A DNA stretch of 64,000 bases, taken from Auriscalpium vulgare (taxonomy: Eukaryota > Basidiomycota > Agaricomycetes > Russulales > Auriscalpiaceae). This document shows positions 11,352 through 23,190 of this stretch, in pieces. Below the pieces are notes generated by a model that was given only the letters and a program-made list of their open reading frames with translations, did not search any database and had not been told where the DNA came from. Within the stretch, counting starts at the first letter, position 1. The number at the start of each line of letters is the position of its first letter. A program made the translations under genes and the position numbers. The stretch is from assembly GCA_019915015.1 (NCBI GenBank), contig JAHBBC010000054.1, positions 44,100 through 108,099 of the forward strand, written 5' to 3'.

Positions 11352-13660
11352 ATGGCCGTGCAGGTCGATTACCCCAGCTGTCTGTCCAGTGCATCGAATC
11401 TGCCCATCTTCACGCCGCCGTCATTGATATCGGAACAGTCAAAAAGTCGCCCTTCTATCCTTCCCAGCTCCAATCTGTCACAGCAGAGCGAAACACCGTC
11501 TGACGCGGCGACGCCTATAGCAACCTCCGGGTTGGGTCATAGCAGCAGTGTTCCTGGGGCGCCTGCGCGGTCTCTTCGCATTGTGACGCTGGGCGCATTC
11601 ACGCCTTCTACTGGCTCTGCGATAAAGGAGGCTACTTCACAGGTACGTCGTGTTGTATGTGTCGCGTCCCCACTGCAGAACGCATCCGAGCTGTTTAGGA
11701 TGGCCCCTCGAGCACCGCAGCTGCAGATAGAGAGGAAGGAGAGCTTGAGGAGGATGAGGTCTGTGTCAGCTTATCTGTGTATCGCGAGGGCCATCCGAAA
11801 CTGAAGATGCAGCAGGCTTCCCCTACGGCGGTTTCGCGCTCCCCCGAAGAAGGCCTCGTGTCCCGCAGCCCAACTCTTCCCCTCGATCTAGAAGTCGCGC
11901 GTACTGCTATGCATCGCGTCCTGCAGGAAAATGTCCAGCGACGGCTCCCGCCTGGCCAGTCGCTTGACGCACGCATGAAGCAGAAGATCGTAGAGATGCT
12001 CACTGACGATAGCGTGCGCGATTTTATGCGGCAGGCGCAGCTTGTACGGGAGCAGTTGACGGAACGTGCCAGGCGACTACGACCCCCAGCCGCAGTGAAC
12101 CAATTTCCTGTTCAAGACGAGCCTCGCGCAGCGAAGCGGCTGCGTGAAAACGAAAGCGCAGGGATGGAGGAATGTCTGCGCTACAAAAGGGCACGCATCG
12201 CCAGCAGCGACTCCAATGTGTCCTGTGAAACTATGGTCAGCAGACGAACGAGCGACGCAACCCTGGTCGATGTTGCGGGCCTGTCGTATCGAAGCCCAGG
12301 AGCAGTCAAGCTTGTTGCAGCTGACAGGAAGTTGAGCGAAGCGGATGTATTTCTGGCCAAGCTCGCCGAGTCCCTACGCCCGGGGGATCCACATGCGCAG
12401 TCGACAAACGCCGCTGCTGCGGCAGCGCTGCACAACCCTTCCCCGATCAATAATGACATCCCGGCTTCCAGGAAGAACGACGGCAGTTTGCGTAGCCAAC
12501 ATGCGCGCGACGATGTCGACCGCGGAATCATTCCAAGCACCAATCCTGGACAGTCCGTCCCCGGCCCGCTTCTCGAAGCCCAGTTGCGCAGTGCTGAACG
12601 CACTCAGCCCCCAACTACACCACTCGCTGGACCGGCCACAGCCCATCAGGGGGCGAGTGCGAGAACCAACGACCCAGCCACAGACGCCCGGCCACAATGC
12701 ATAAATGAACCACGCGCGGACGCCCTCCCTCATCTTGAACCCGAACCGCACCCACACCTGTCCCCCCTCATCCCGACTACCGCATCTACCATGGGCCATC
12801 CGATCTGGACACGCACGCCGGCTGAGGTCATCGTTCCGCCTGTCAACCACGTCCCCCCCCCGCCGCCGCCACCGTCGCCACCTCCGCCACCCCCCGTCGC
12901 ACCGGTGCCAGGCCTGTGGTGCAACAAAGTCGGCGAACGCTCCGCGGATATCATCAGGGAGTCTTTCGAAGTCGACGCGGACACTGCCGCGGCGATTGAT
13001 CGATGGGCGGCACGATATGAGCACTTCGAGTAAGTCTCTTCATTCTGAGCGTCATTTCGATGCTGACACTCTGAACGTTTTCCCGTTCCGCGTCACTTCC
13101 GCGCGTGCCTTCCGTCATGTATCAGCCCCACAGCCCGGCACGTCGCGGTCCACGTTTTATGTCTACCGCTCGAAGAAGTTACGGGAGTTGTCCAGCAAGT
13201 GGCGGCTGGCACACTCGCGCGCGACGCACTCCCGAGCGCGATGTGGGGTATCCAGACGGAGTGGCCTGATCTCGGTGCTCTGATGCTGCAGGTGAACCCG
13301 ACCGACGCGAACCCGCAGGCCTTCTCGGGCCCTGATATGGTGCGTTCTATGATGTTGTTCGCACTCGAGCACGTTCCTGATGCAGCGCCTCGGCGGCAAT
13401 AGACACCTGGCGCGCCGTTCGACATCGGTTTCATGATTCGCGCAGGCGTCAATGAACTGTGGCTCACCCAACTCGAGGGCATGAATCATCGTATTTTTAT
13501 CGTGCATGCCGCGCAACCATCGGAGAACGAGATCCAGGAGGCGAAGGCTTGGCAGGAGGCGAAGGCAGCACTGATTAGCGTCGCTGGTCGTGTGGACGGC
13601 GCCTCTAGTGCCTCTGTGTTCCTGCCTGTCCGTCGCGAGTCGTCGCGTTCCCAACTCTAG
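11352..13660 (+). CDS. Hypothetical basidiomycete protein with Pro-rich linker and C-terminal beta-type domain
   Basis: I do not recognise a named family. The start is MAVQVDYPS. An intron at 11643-11698 joins in phase to an acidic segment (EEGELEEDE) and a long exon with predicted helices (ARMKQKIVEMLTDDS) and basic patches such as RAAKRLRE and RYKRARIA. A polyproline stretch lies near 12850-12895. A second intron (about 13030-13127) and a third (about 13339-13401) lead to a C-terminal domain. Its pattern, FDIGFMIRAGVNELWLTQLE followed by HRIFIVHAA, resembles a module I recall from uncharacterised Agaricomycete proteins. The joins are in frame throughout. The basic, low-complexity make-up suggests a nuclear protein, but this is inference. 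Confidence 0.75.
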
Positions 13661-14835
13661 GTACTCCCCTCGACATCTCCCCCGCCATCCATCCATAGCG
13701 TACCCACCTATTATTGATACCTGCCTTGTTGACATGACCAACTGTTTAATAGAGCTTTCGTGCGCAACCCGTCCGGCTGTTTCCGTCTAGGTTCAAGCCG
13801 CTTCTTGCGCCTCTTAATGGGCGCGCCCTAGTCAGCATACAATGCTGAGGGCGCCCAAGCTGACGGTTAAGAATGATAATACACTTCAACTTTAAAGCCG
13901 ATGGGATCATATTGAGCCACAAAGCATGAGTCCCCGACCAGACCGTTGAACGGTTGATGCGCGAGTGACACGATGAACATTCGACCTAGTGGCTCTGTGC
14001 AAATGACAGTGGATGCAGGTGCACGCTGGTCGCGAAGGGAGTAAGCCGGCGATGTGCCTCACTCGCAGTAGAGTCAGCAACTCACCTGCTGTGCAGCAAC
14101 TGCACCGGCTCAGCTGAGGCACTGCAGGGCAAGCTACAAGATAAGGGCCGTTGCAGCTCGCGTGGGCGATCTATCAGCAGACGGTGCCATGGCGCTTATC
14201 TGTGGCGCTCGCTCCGACAATCGATCGAATTGGTTGGCCGCGTAAACCGGCTTCATTCCTCCTACCACCGTCACGTCGACGGTCGACCACGGCGACGCCT
14301 CCGGATCTCTCGCGTTGCCGTTGGTGGTACGGGTGGCGACTTGACGATCGCCGTGTGATGAGGCTGTCAAGCTTCAAGTCGCTAACGCCACCGCATCACA
14401 AGGCGAGCAGTCGTCCAGTGTCATTCAGCCAGACGAGCTGCATGCTCTGCGCGGTGAAGATTGGACCTGGCAACCCGCACGTATTGCTATCCTGCAGCTT
14501 GGCTTCGATTGGAAGCTCGCCTATACATGTGCTTACTTCTGCCATGCTCATGCGCTCCAGGTCCGGCGATTACTGATTACATTGCACAGCTGCAGGAGCA
14601 TCGAAATCACGCCGCGGCCAGATAGACGGCCGCATGCTGGCTCCTTCGGCTACTTGGTAACTCCATGATCATCCACCTCCGGACAATTTTAGTTGGTGAC
14701 TCCGGTTCCTCGACGGTATCCTGGTGCTACATAAGGACGTGGCTCGGGAAGATTAAATGCATTCCTCACCCCCCGCCGCATCCTGCGCAAGTGTCACTGT
14801 CCTGATTACTCACCTTCGGAGTGACCTCAGGCAGC
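13661..14835. other. Intergenic
   Basis: I see no supported gene between the hypothetical protein and the OPT transporter. The frames are short and contradictory. The last 100 bases before 14836 are the likely promoter and leader of the transporter. Confidence 0.55.
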
Positions 14836-17469
14836 ATGTCTTATACTCACGAGATGCCTCACGACGCCAAGGATGTCTCTGGACAGCCCTTCGATCTCGA
14901 GAAGCTCACGGGAGAGGGCTCTGTCGATGTCGAGGTATGTTTGACTTCCTCGACGCATCATCCTGCTCACACGACCATCGCTAGGCGGATATCGTCGATG
15001 GCTTCATGGATCCTCACTACGACCCGGCTACCGCTGTGCTCGAGGATGAGTCGCCCTACCCTGAAGTCCGATCCGCCGTGTCCAACACGGACGACCCCAA
15101 TATGCCCGTCTCAACTATCCGAACATGGTTATTCGGCATCATCTGGGCCATCCTCATACCCGGTATCAACCAGTTTTTCTTCTTCCGGTACCCCGGTGTC
15201 AGCGTGTCCGCAGTAAGTCCTCGAACCCCGTCCAATAGCTATTGCAGCGTTCTCAGGCGCATGCCTTTTTTGCAGATTGTTCCTCAGTTGCTCACTCTGC
15301 CTCTGTGCCGTCTCTGGGCTCGTTTCGTGCCACACTGGACGGTCTTCGGTCACTCTCTCAACGGCGGTCCTTTCACGATCAAGGAGCACGTCATCGTCAC
15401 AATCATGGCGAGTGTTGGTGCATATTCAGCATATGCTACGGACATCATCGCTGTGCAGCGCGTGTTCTACAACGAGCAAACGAACTTCGGATGTAAGTCG
15501 CATACCCGAAGGGTTTGTATACTCAATTGAATTGTTTTTCTTCAGACCAATGGTTGCTCGTCATGTCGACCCAATTGATCGGCTTCTCGATCGCTGGTAT
15601 CTGCAGGCGCTTCCTTGTGTCGCCCCCGTCCATGATCTGGCCCGCAAATCTGGTCACTGCCGCCCTCTTCAACACGCTGCACTCGCAGGAGACTGCCGGT
15701 ACCAAGGGCAGAACCGGTATCTCTCGTGAACGCTTCTTCGCCTACATTTTCTTTGGCTATGGTGCCTACCGTACGCTCCGCCCTTCTTCGTCTATTGTTG
15801 ACAACACTAATCTACTCGCAGAGATCGTCCCCGGCTACCTTTTCAGCGCGCTCTCCGTGTTCTCATGGGTGTGCTGGATCAAGCCCAACAACGTCACCGT
15901 TAATGCGCTGTTCGGCACGCAGCACGGTCTGGCCATGGGCCTACTCACCTTCGACTGGGGCCAGATCGCGTACATCGGATCCCCTCTCCCCGTCCCGTGG
16001 TGGGCTGCCGCGAACATCGGTATCGCCGTTGTCTTCTTCTACTGGTTGCTCTGCCCTATCCTGTACTACACCAATGTGTGGAACGGCGGGTACCTCCCGA
16101 TCGTGTCTTCGAAGGCATTTGACCGCTTTGGCAAGAGGTACAACGTCACTCGCATCCTCAATGAGCAGAACACCTTCGACCAGGCCGCCTACGAGGCATA
16201 CAGTCCCTTATTCATCTCAACTTCCTTCGCTCTTTCCTACGGTCTTTCCTTCGCTTCGATCACTGCGACCCTCACGCACACCTTCCTTTACTACCGCAAT
16301 CAACTCTGGACTCAAGCTCGCCGCTCGCTCTCTGAGCAGCCCGATATCCACGCCCGCCTCATGTCCGTGTACTCTGAGGTTCCCGACTGGTGGTATGCTG
16401 TCATCTTCGGTACGTTGTTCGCTGCAATCTAGCCACGGTCCTGTTCGCTAAGACCTTGTGCTCAGTCCTCAACTTTGCGTTCGGCATTGTCGTCATCGAA
16501 TGCTGGCACTCTGATCTGCCTGTGTGGGCCTTCGTCTTGGCGCTCATCATATGTACGTCTGCTTAATCAAGTGCCCTCTCGCCGTCACTGACTCCTTCTT
16601 TAGCGTTCGTCTACGTCATTCCCATTGGGATCATTCAGGCCATCACCAACCAGCAGGTTGGCCTCAACGTCATCACAGAGCTGGTCATTGGCTACGCCGT
16701 CCCGGGCAAGCCCGTCGCTATGATGCAGTTCAAGACCTGGGGCTATATCACCATGACCCAGGCCCTGCAGTTTACCTCTGACTTCAAGCTCGGCCACTAC
16801 ATGAAGATCCCACCGCGCCCCATGTTCTGGTGCCAGGTTATCGCGACCGTCATTGCCGGCACTGTGCAGCTGGGCGTCCAGGCTTGGATGTTCACCAACG
16901 TCGACGGCATGTGCACGCCCGACCAGAAGGACCACTTCATCTGCGCGTCCACGACTGTCTTTGGCACGGCCTCCATCATATGGGGTGTCATAGGGCCTCA
17001 GCGACAGTTCTCACACGGACAGATCTACTACGGCCTGCTCTATTTCTTCCTCATTGGCGCTCTCGCCCCCCTCGGCCAGTATATTCTGCACCGCCGCTAC
17101 AAGTGGAGCATTCTCAAGTACCTCAACTTCCCCATCATATTCACCGGCACTGGCAACCTCCCCCCCGCTACGCCGCTCAACTACGTGCCGTGGGTCATCG
17201 TCGCCTTCGTATTCAACTACGTCATCCGCCGCCGTCACTTTGGCTGGTGGTCGAAGTACAACTACGTCCTGTCGGCTGGTTTAGATGCGGGTTACGCGGT
17301 CTCTACGATCCTCATCTTCTTCGTCCTCCAGTACACCGAAGGACGGCACAATTGGCATGGGAGTCCAGACGTGGTGGGCAACGACATCTTCAACCGCAAC
17401 GCTGACGCTCTCGGACTCCCGGACAGAACGCTGGCGAAGGGAGAGTCGTTCGGGCCGTCGACATGGTAA
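14836..17469 (+). CDS. OPT-family oligopeptide transporter
   Basis: This polytopic membrane protein is a predicted proton-coupled importer of small peptides at the plasma membrane. Six short introns (14935-14984, 15213-15275, 15493-15545, 15771-15821, 16410-16465, 16553-16603) join in frame to give about 770 residues, normal for fungal OPT proteins. The N-terminus is acidic and cytosolic. The OPT signature appears as NGGPFTIKEHV, where a Pro is usual at the second position, and the late motif KIPPRP follows HYM. About a dozen hydrophobic segments can be read, for example IIWAILIPGINQFFFFRY and VIVAFVFNYVIRRR. The ATG at 14836 is preferred because the upstream GTG reads only five extra residues. 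This is the cleanest gene in the window; I found no frame breaks. Confidence 0.95.
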
Positions 17470-17830
17470 AGGGTTTATGGTTGTATGTACCACTAAATTG
17501 CGTTGATGTTTGTATCGTTGCTTATTTAAACTGTGTTGCCGACAGCCTGCCAAGGCATCTACTATATCCTTTCATACCCTAGTAGTGCTGGCGCATTGTA
17601 TTGATGACGCTGTAAAACACAAGGCACAGTATATGTATATTTACGCCTGATTCATTGAAGCAAGCTTTTGAACAGGATGAACGCTTCGGAATGTGCAGGT
17701 GAAGATATCTGACAATAAGGCTAAGGCCGCAAGGCGTAGAGTCGTGGACCAAGTACTAATCACGTGTTCGGGCCCGGGGAGCTCAACGCCGGGCCCGGTT
17801 CAACTACTAGTAACTTAGAGACATGAGCGC
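17470..17830. other. Intergenic between OPT and crotonase-like gene
   Basis: AT-rich 3' flank of the transporter and promoter of the next gene. A GC-rich imperfect palindrome with GGGCCCGGGG and GCCGGGCCCGG lies at 17771-17800. I see no gene. Confidence 0.55.
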
Positions 17831-18976
17831 ATGAGCGTTGACCTGAACGCCATGGCATCCCCAAATTATGCTGCGCGAGGATACAAAGATCTCAAGGTCT
17901 ACCTCGATGGGGCTGTCGCTGTGGTCACATTGAACCGTGCAAAGCAACGCAACACCTACGTACATTCATTGGTCGTCGAGATCGTGGATGTATTCAACTT
18001 GCTCGACCGCGATGACCGTGTACGCGTGGTTGTCTTTACTGCCGAGCACACCGCCCCTGCGTATTGTTCAGGCGTAAGCCATCTCAAGTTGTCGCCGAAG
18101 TTCACCGCGCTGATGCGTCGCGTAGGCGGATATTTCTCCAGCTGGGACACACTCTTCGGTAAGGAGGAGGACAAGGAGGGGCCACATGGTACGTCTGATC
18201 CTATGGTGTATGAGCATGCCGTTCTCAGTGCTTGTGTGTCCGCAGCGCACCGCGACTCTGGCGGAATTGTCACCATGGCCATATTCCGTTGTCGGAAAAT
18301 CACGATTGCTGCGGTCAATGGGCATGCTGTCGGTATCGGTGTGACAGGACTGCAGCTGCCATTCGACTTTCGCTTCGTCTGGGCAGGAGCGAAACTTGCT
18401 CTCCCCTTTGTGCGTCGGGGGATTGCTGCTGAAGGTTGGCTTTCCCAGGCTGTGTTTCGCGTCTTCCCTGCTGTGCTCATCACGGCAACAGCAACCTCCG
18501 TTACCTCCTGCCCCGCCTCATCGGACATGCCAAGGCAACCGCGCTTCTCCTCACGGGGGGTACCTTTACGCCCGACTCGCCGTACCTCCAGGGCCTCTAC
18601 CACCAGGTCCTGCCGACGCGGGAGGAGGTTTTCCCGGCCGCGCTCTCGTTCGCCACGGAGCTTGCAGCGAACACGTCGCAAACGGCTGTCGCGGTAACGA
18701 AGGCACTGCTGTGGCGCGGAGGAGACACAATCGAGGCGCACCACCTCATTGACTCGCGGGCGATCAGCGAGCTCGCGCGTGCGCGTGACGGGAACGAGGG
18801 CACACGCGCATTTATGGAGCGGAGGGCAGCGAACTTCCAGGATACTCTAGGGGAAAACATGGGCAACTGGATGCCGTGGGTGGGTGCTTGTACTGAGTCG
18901 CGGTCTTATGTTCGCTGACAGCCTCGTGTTACAGTGGAGTGAAATCGAGACGAAGTACCGCAGGGCCAAGCTGTAA
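17831..18976 (+). CDS. Enoyl-CoA hydratase/isomerase-like protein with PTS1 signal, frame broken
   Basis: This crotonase-fold protein probably acts in peroxisomal acyl-CoA metabolism. The first exon gives VVTLNRAKQRNTY and VVVFTAEHTAPAYCSG. After an intron at 18074-18125 the expected ADIS motif of the acyl-CoA pocket appears, followed by AHRDSGG and AAVNGHAVGIG. A last intron (18880-18934) leads to a 14-residue exon ending RAKL, so the C-terminal tripeptide is AKL, a peroxisomal PTS1. Two joins fail by one base: exon 2 (18126-18188) seems to lack one base between ADIS and WDTLFG, and the exon ending at 18434 lacks one before NLRYLLPRL. Either the assembly has lost bases or the gene is decaying. 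The family is clear; activity as written is doubtful. Confidence 0.85.
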
Positions 18977-19425
18977 CTTGAACATAGGCAGATACCACGC
19001 GCCTGTGACTAAATCCACTTTGCACAAACAATGTACATACGAGATATACGTATGACTCTGAGGGGAACTGCGACACCAATCGATGGCCGCGTTCCACCTA
19101 AGCAACCACCGACGCGACGGGTTAGGCGGAAGGCCGGCGCGCCGGGGTGCCGTCGGACAGCGGGCCGAGCACACCTCTGGCTTCAAGCTTCATGCAAAGC
19201 TTCAAAGTTCAACTCTCCCACCACCCACCGTCCGCTGCGTAGTCCTTTCACAGTCATAAACCAAGAGCAACACGAATAGGTCTGTGATAATGCATTATTG
19301 CATGAACTTCACTGAGCCAAGCCTCACGCGCCGATGAAGGGAGCTGCACAGGCACGCTTCGTCTGTGCCCTATGCGAGATTTTTGGCGTCGCTAGCCTCA
19401 CCGGAGGTCTCAATCGACGCGCACC
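18977..19425. other. Intergenic
   Basis: 3' flank of the crotonase-like gene and promoter of the PrpF-like gene, transcribed in the same direction. No gene seen. Confidence 0.55.
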
Positions 19426-20704
19426 ATGTCCTCAATATCCTTACGAGCCTTGAGACGCAGCAACCAGCGCAAGCCCCTGGCCAGATGGTCGTCCTCCACC
19501 CCGGGCTCCTCGCCGCCGGCCAATCCACTACCAGCCTTCTTCCTCCGTGGCGGGACATCCAAGGGTATCTTCCTACATCGCGACGACCTCCCCGCCGACC
19601 GCTCTCTATGGACCCGCATCTTCCTTGGCATTATGGGCTCGCCCGACCCCGAGCATGGCCGCCAGCTGAATGGCATGGGCGGCGGCGTGTCGAGCCTCTC
19701 CAAGATCGTCGTCGTCGGCCCCGCGTCCGAGAAGCGCACGGCAAAGGGTGTCGACGTCGAGTACACATTTGTGCAGGTCGGCATCCGCACCGGCACAGTC
19801 GACTACTCGGGCAACTGCGGGAACCTCTCGAGCATGGTCGGCGCGTACGCGGTCGATCGCATTGGCTGCGCCCCGCGCTTGAAAACGGAGTCTGGCGCGG
19901 ACGGGGAGAGGCGGCTGCTGGGCACGGTGCGCGCGTTGAATACGAATACGAACAAGGTCGTCGAGACGACGTTCCCCATCGGCGAGTTGACTCCCGGCCA
20001 GGAGTATCATGCCTTCCTCGACAGCCCCGAGGTGTCCATCGCCGGCGTACCCGGCAAGGCCTCCCCCATCCTCCTCGATTTCCTCGCACCGAGCGGTGCG
20101 CGCACCGGTGAGCTCCTGCCCACCGGCAACCCCATCGACCTCGCCGAGCACCTTGCCGTGGGCCCGTCCCCACCTGCAAGCATCCCACTCTCGCTCGTCG
20201 ACGCGACGAATCCGACCGTCTTCGTTACGCGCTGCGGACCTCTCGCGCGCGCTCAATCTCCCACCGGACTTACCGTTCGACTTCCACGACAAGCATAACC
20301 TCATCGCCGTTGAGCGCATACGCAAGGCTGGCGCGGTGCTCATGGGCCTCGACCCGACCGCGCACGCACAGCCGAAGATTGCGATTCTCAGCGCGCCGCG
20401 TGAAGGCGACGCGGATGCGGATATCGCCATACACGCGTACTCAATGGGTGTGCTACATAAGACGGTGCCAATGACGGTTGGCCTCTGTCTGGGCGTTGCC
20501 GCGCAGGTCCCATCCACGAATGCGTGGGAGATGACAAGGGCGTGGCGAGAACGGGAGAAAGTCAACGAGGGGAAATTGTTGAGGATTCGGCATCCGGGTG
20601 GTGTTGTGGAGGTGGGCGCGGACTTTGAGAAGGATGGGAGTGTGCGGTCTGCCAAGGTAATGAGGACGGGGAGGAGGCTGATGATGGGATGGGTGTGGTG
20701 GTAA
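19426..20704 (+). CDS. prpF: PrpF-family isomerase (2-methylaconitate isomerase-like), one frameshift
   Basis: The PrpF family isomerises substrates such as methylaconitate and methylitaconate and has a diaminopimelate-epimerase-like double fold. The first 25-30 residues are Arg/Ser-rich (MSSISLRALRRSNQRK), which suggests a mitochondrial presequence. Family motifs follow: FFLRGGTSKGIFLHRDDL, LNGMGGGVSSLSK and VDYSGNCGN. The first frame runs to VDATNPTVFVT at about 20230. The protein then continues one frame over with ADLSRALNLPPDLPF, HNLIAVERIRKAG and PMTVGLCLGVAAQ, ending at 20704. One surplus base near 20230-20238 explains the break. The neighbour is a CoA-type enzyme, so a role in propionate or branched-acid metabolism is possible but unproven. 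Confidence 0.88.
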
Positions 20705-20855
20705 TGTACCAGGGCCCCTTGCAGTTTGATCATTCTTACATACCGGTGCGGTGTTGCGCAATCTCCTGTCCTACGACAGTTGGCCACCGCTCTCCGTAGC
20801 ACACTTGGCAGAAAAACAATCAAAAAGGCTACAGTAAACATCTGGCCACGTAACC

Positions 20856-22963
20856 TCACTTCTTCGTGAAGTAATTGTTCAGCGTCGCTTTCGCCTTCGC
20901 CGGGGCTGTCGCCTTTTTCGCCTTCGCTGCCCCTGTCCCCGACATCGAGTTTCGCACCTGCAGTTTTTGCGGTGCCTTTTCTCCTCCTGCGGCGGACCGC
21001 CCTCCACTTTCTTCGCTGCGGCAGTCGGCTTCTTGCCCTTAGCAGCCTTCGGCGGCTCCGGCTCCTCCTCCTCGACAGACTCGTACGACGAGTAGTCCTC
21101 CGTCACTGTACCACCTCGTCATAAGACTTTCTCACCTGTAATATATTACTGCAAAACGCACCGAAATAGCCCTTGTCGTCCATCGTCGAGCGCGATTTCA
21201 CGACACGCTTCTTCTTGAGCCCGTTCCGGCCGACTGGGATTTCCTTCTTCACCTTTCGCTTGGGCTTCGCTATGGGCACAGGCTCGGGCGCAGATTGGAT
21301 ATCCTCCTCATCGACGGCCATTTCGACGTCACCGTCTGTGTCGGGGTCTGCCTCCGAAGGTTGTCGTGTGACCATCGTCACTTGTTCTGCATGCGGATAG
21401 GTCAGCATAGGACAGATCACGGCGCTGACGGATGAGCCGCACCGTCATCGATGTCCATGATCGCTCGTAGCTCTTTCTTGGCTTTGTTGGCTTTCCCTGC
21501 TGGCCGGCGTGAGGGCTTTTCGTCCTCGTCTTCGTCGTCGGAAATGATAACGCCCTTCTTTACGCGAGCGGACGGTTTGGGTTTCGGGGGACCGGGAGGT
21601 GGTGATTTCTTCTCATTCTCCTCGACGTCGAGGGCGGACTTCCGCTTGACACCACGCTTAATCAAGGTCGTCAAGACGTGGTAAACGACAGGATGCCAAG
21701 ACAAGCATACCTTCGTCGCCTTCGCCTCATCCTTCATCGCAGCCCCAGCCTTGGAAGTGGACGGCTCGGCGTCCTCTTCAGCCTTCACTACAGGCTTGGC
21801 CTTCACCGGCGCCTTTCCAGCATTGCTGAAGTCGAGCGTGGTCCGCTTGGGCTTCGTCTCGCTCTTAGTTGGTGGAGGGGATGGTAGCCGCTCGTCCTCG
21901 TCCTCTTCGACATCAAGGGCACTGGACTTCCGCTTGCCGCCACGCTAAACCACGGCAATCGTTGATATGCAGTGGGCATAGAAATTGAAGGCTGGCTGTA
22001 CCTTCACCTCAGGCTTTGTGGGTTTCTCCTCAACTTTCACTGCAGATTTCGCCTTCTCCGGTGCCTTGCCAGCCTTGCTGAAGTCGAGAGTGCCCGCTCG
22101 CTTCGGCTTCTCCTTCGGCTCGACTTCGCCTGTCTTGCTCGCGCCCTTCGAGTCCTTGGCTGACGGCGTAGGCTTGGCAAGTCCAGGTAACTTGGACTTC
22201 GATGAAGAGGCGGCTGCGGGTCGTTTAGCAGTGTCCTTGCTCTTGGTGCGCAGCTGCCGGGCAAGGTATATATAGCGGACGAGGCGTGAAAGAGTGGTCA
22301 GCGCGTACCGTAACGTGCGGGCCTGTTATTCTTCCGACCACGAGAGGGAGCTCGGGCTGCTGCGTATCGGTGACGCGCAGGGCTCTCGTTGGCTCGCAGA
22401 GAAGCGCGGGTTCCTGCGATGGCCCACGCAAGATCAGAGGCAGCGCGTTCAAGATAGAGACGAACTGCGCACACGAGTGGGGGACGGGGAGAGGCTGTAT
22501 ATATGCAATGACCAGATGCGCCGATATTGAGCCTTTACATCTGAAAGACAGTCATCGAGGTGGCCTATGCAGACGTGACGATAGACGCACCTTCGAGGTC
22601 ATCCTCTGCTACAAGCGCGATCTTCGTCTCCGGCACGTAGTCGCCATCATCCTCATCCTTGTCGTCCACGTCCATCTCGTCCGCGTCGGCAGGTTTCTCC
22701 ATTGACGATACATGCGGCTCGCCACTGACAAGGTAAGTCGCGTGTGGGGTGTCTGCGCCGGTGCTGCTGGACGCGTGGAAGCGCGCTAATTCACTGCACG
22801 ACGCGTCACAGTCAGTTTTGCGCGCATGGAAGGCGCGATGGACATACTTCTTCGCGTCGTTGACGTGCAGGGAGAGTGCGCGGCTGAGGGAGCGGAAGGT
22901 GACGAGATTTCGCTCGACGGCCAGCTGCTTTGTGAGGTAGTCGACTACTTTGTCGGACGACAT
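20856..22963 (-). CDS. cdc27: DNA polymerase delta subunit Cdc27/POLD3
   Basis: This is the non-catalytic third subunit of replicative DNA polymerase delta. The N-terminus has the family pattern VTFRSLSRALSLHVNDAKK, which binds the B-subunit. A long, charged, low-complexity middle follows, rich in Lys, Glu and Pro, with recurring LDFSKAGKAPEKAK and LDVEE segments and acidic runs such as SDDEDEDEKP. Several introns separate these exons. The C-terminus reads KATLNNYFTKK, a variant PCNA-interacting (PIP) box in the place where family members have one. The last segment is one base out of frame: the run of four A residues (coding strand) at 20976-20985 should be five to reach the PIP box. The stop is at 20856-20858. 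Confidence 0.87.
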
Positions 22964-23190
22964 GGTTGGGTGGCTTGTTTGCGTGGCTTAGAATAGTTTT
23001 TCTGGCAGGAGCAGACGAAGGTAAGTGGTGGATGGGGGTGGAGAGTAGTCGGCACGCGCTGGCTGCGCTGTGGCCGCCCGGCGCGTCGCGTCAGAGTTCG
23101 GACCAGTTCGTCTATCATTGGCACGGTTCGACTCTGATGCAAACCACTTCGTCAACTGCCATTATTTACTGCTTTCCAACTCGAAGTCTA

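Noticed and set aside
10556..11503. A 315-codon open frame on the plus strand
   Set aside because: It begins at a TTG, has no GC bias at third codon positions unlike neighbouring genes, shows no motif, and overlaps the supported start at 11352.
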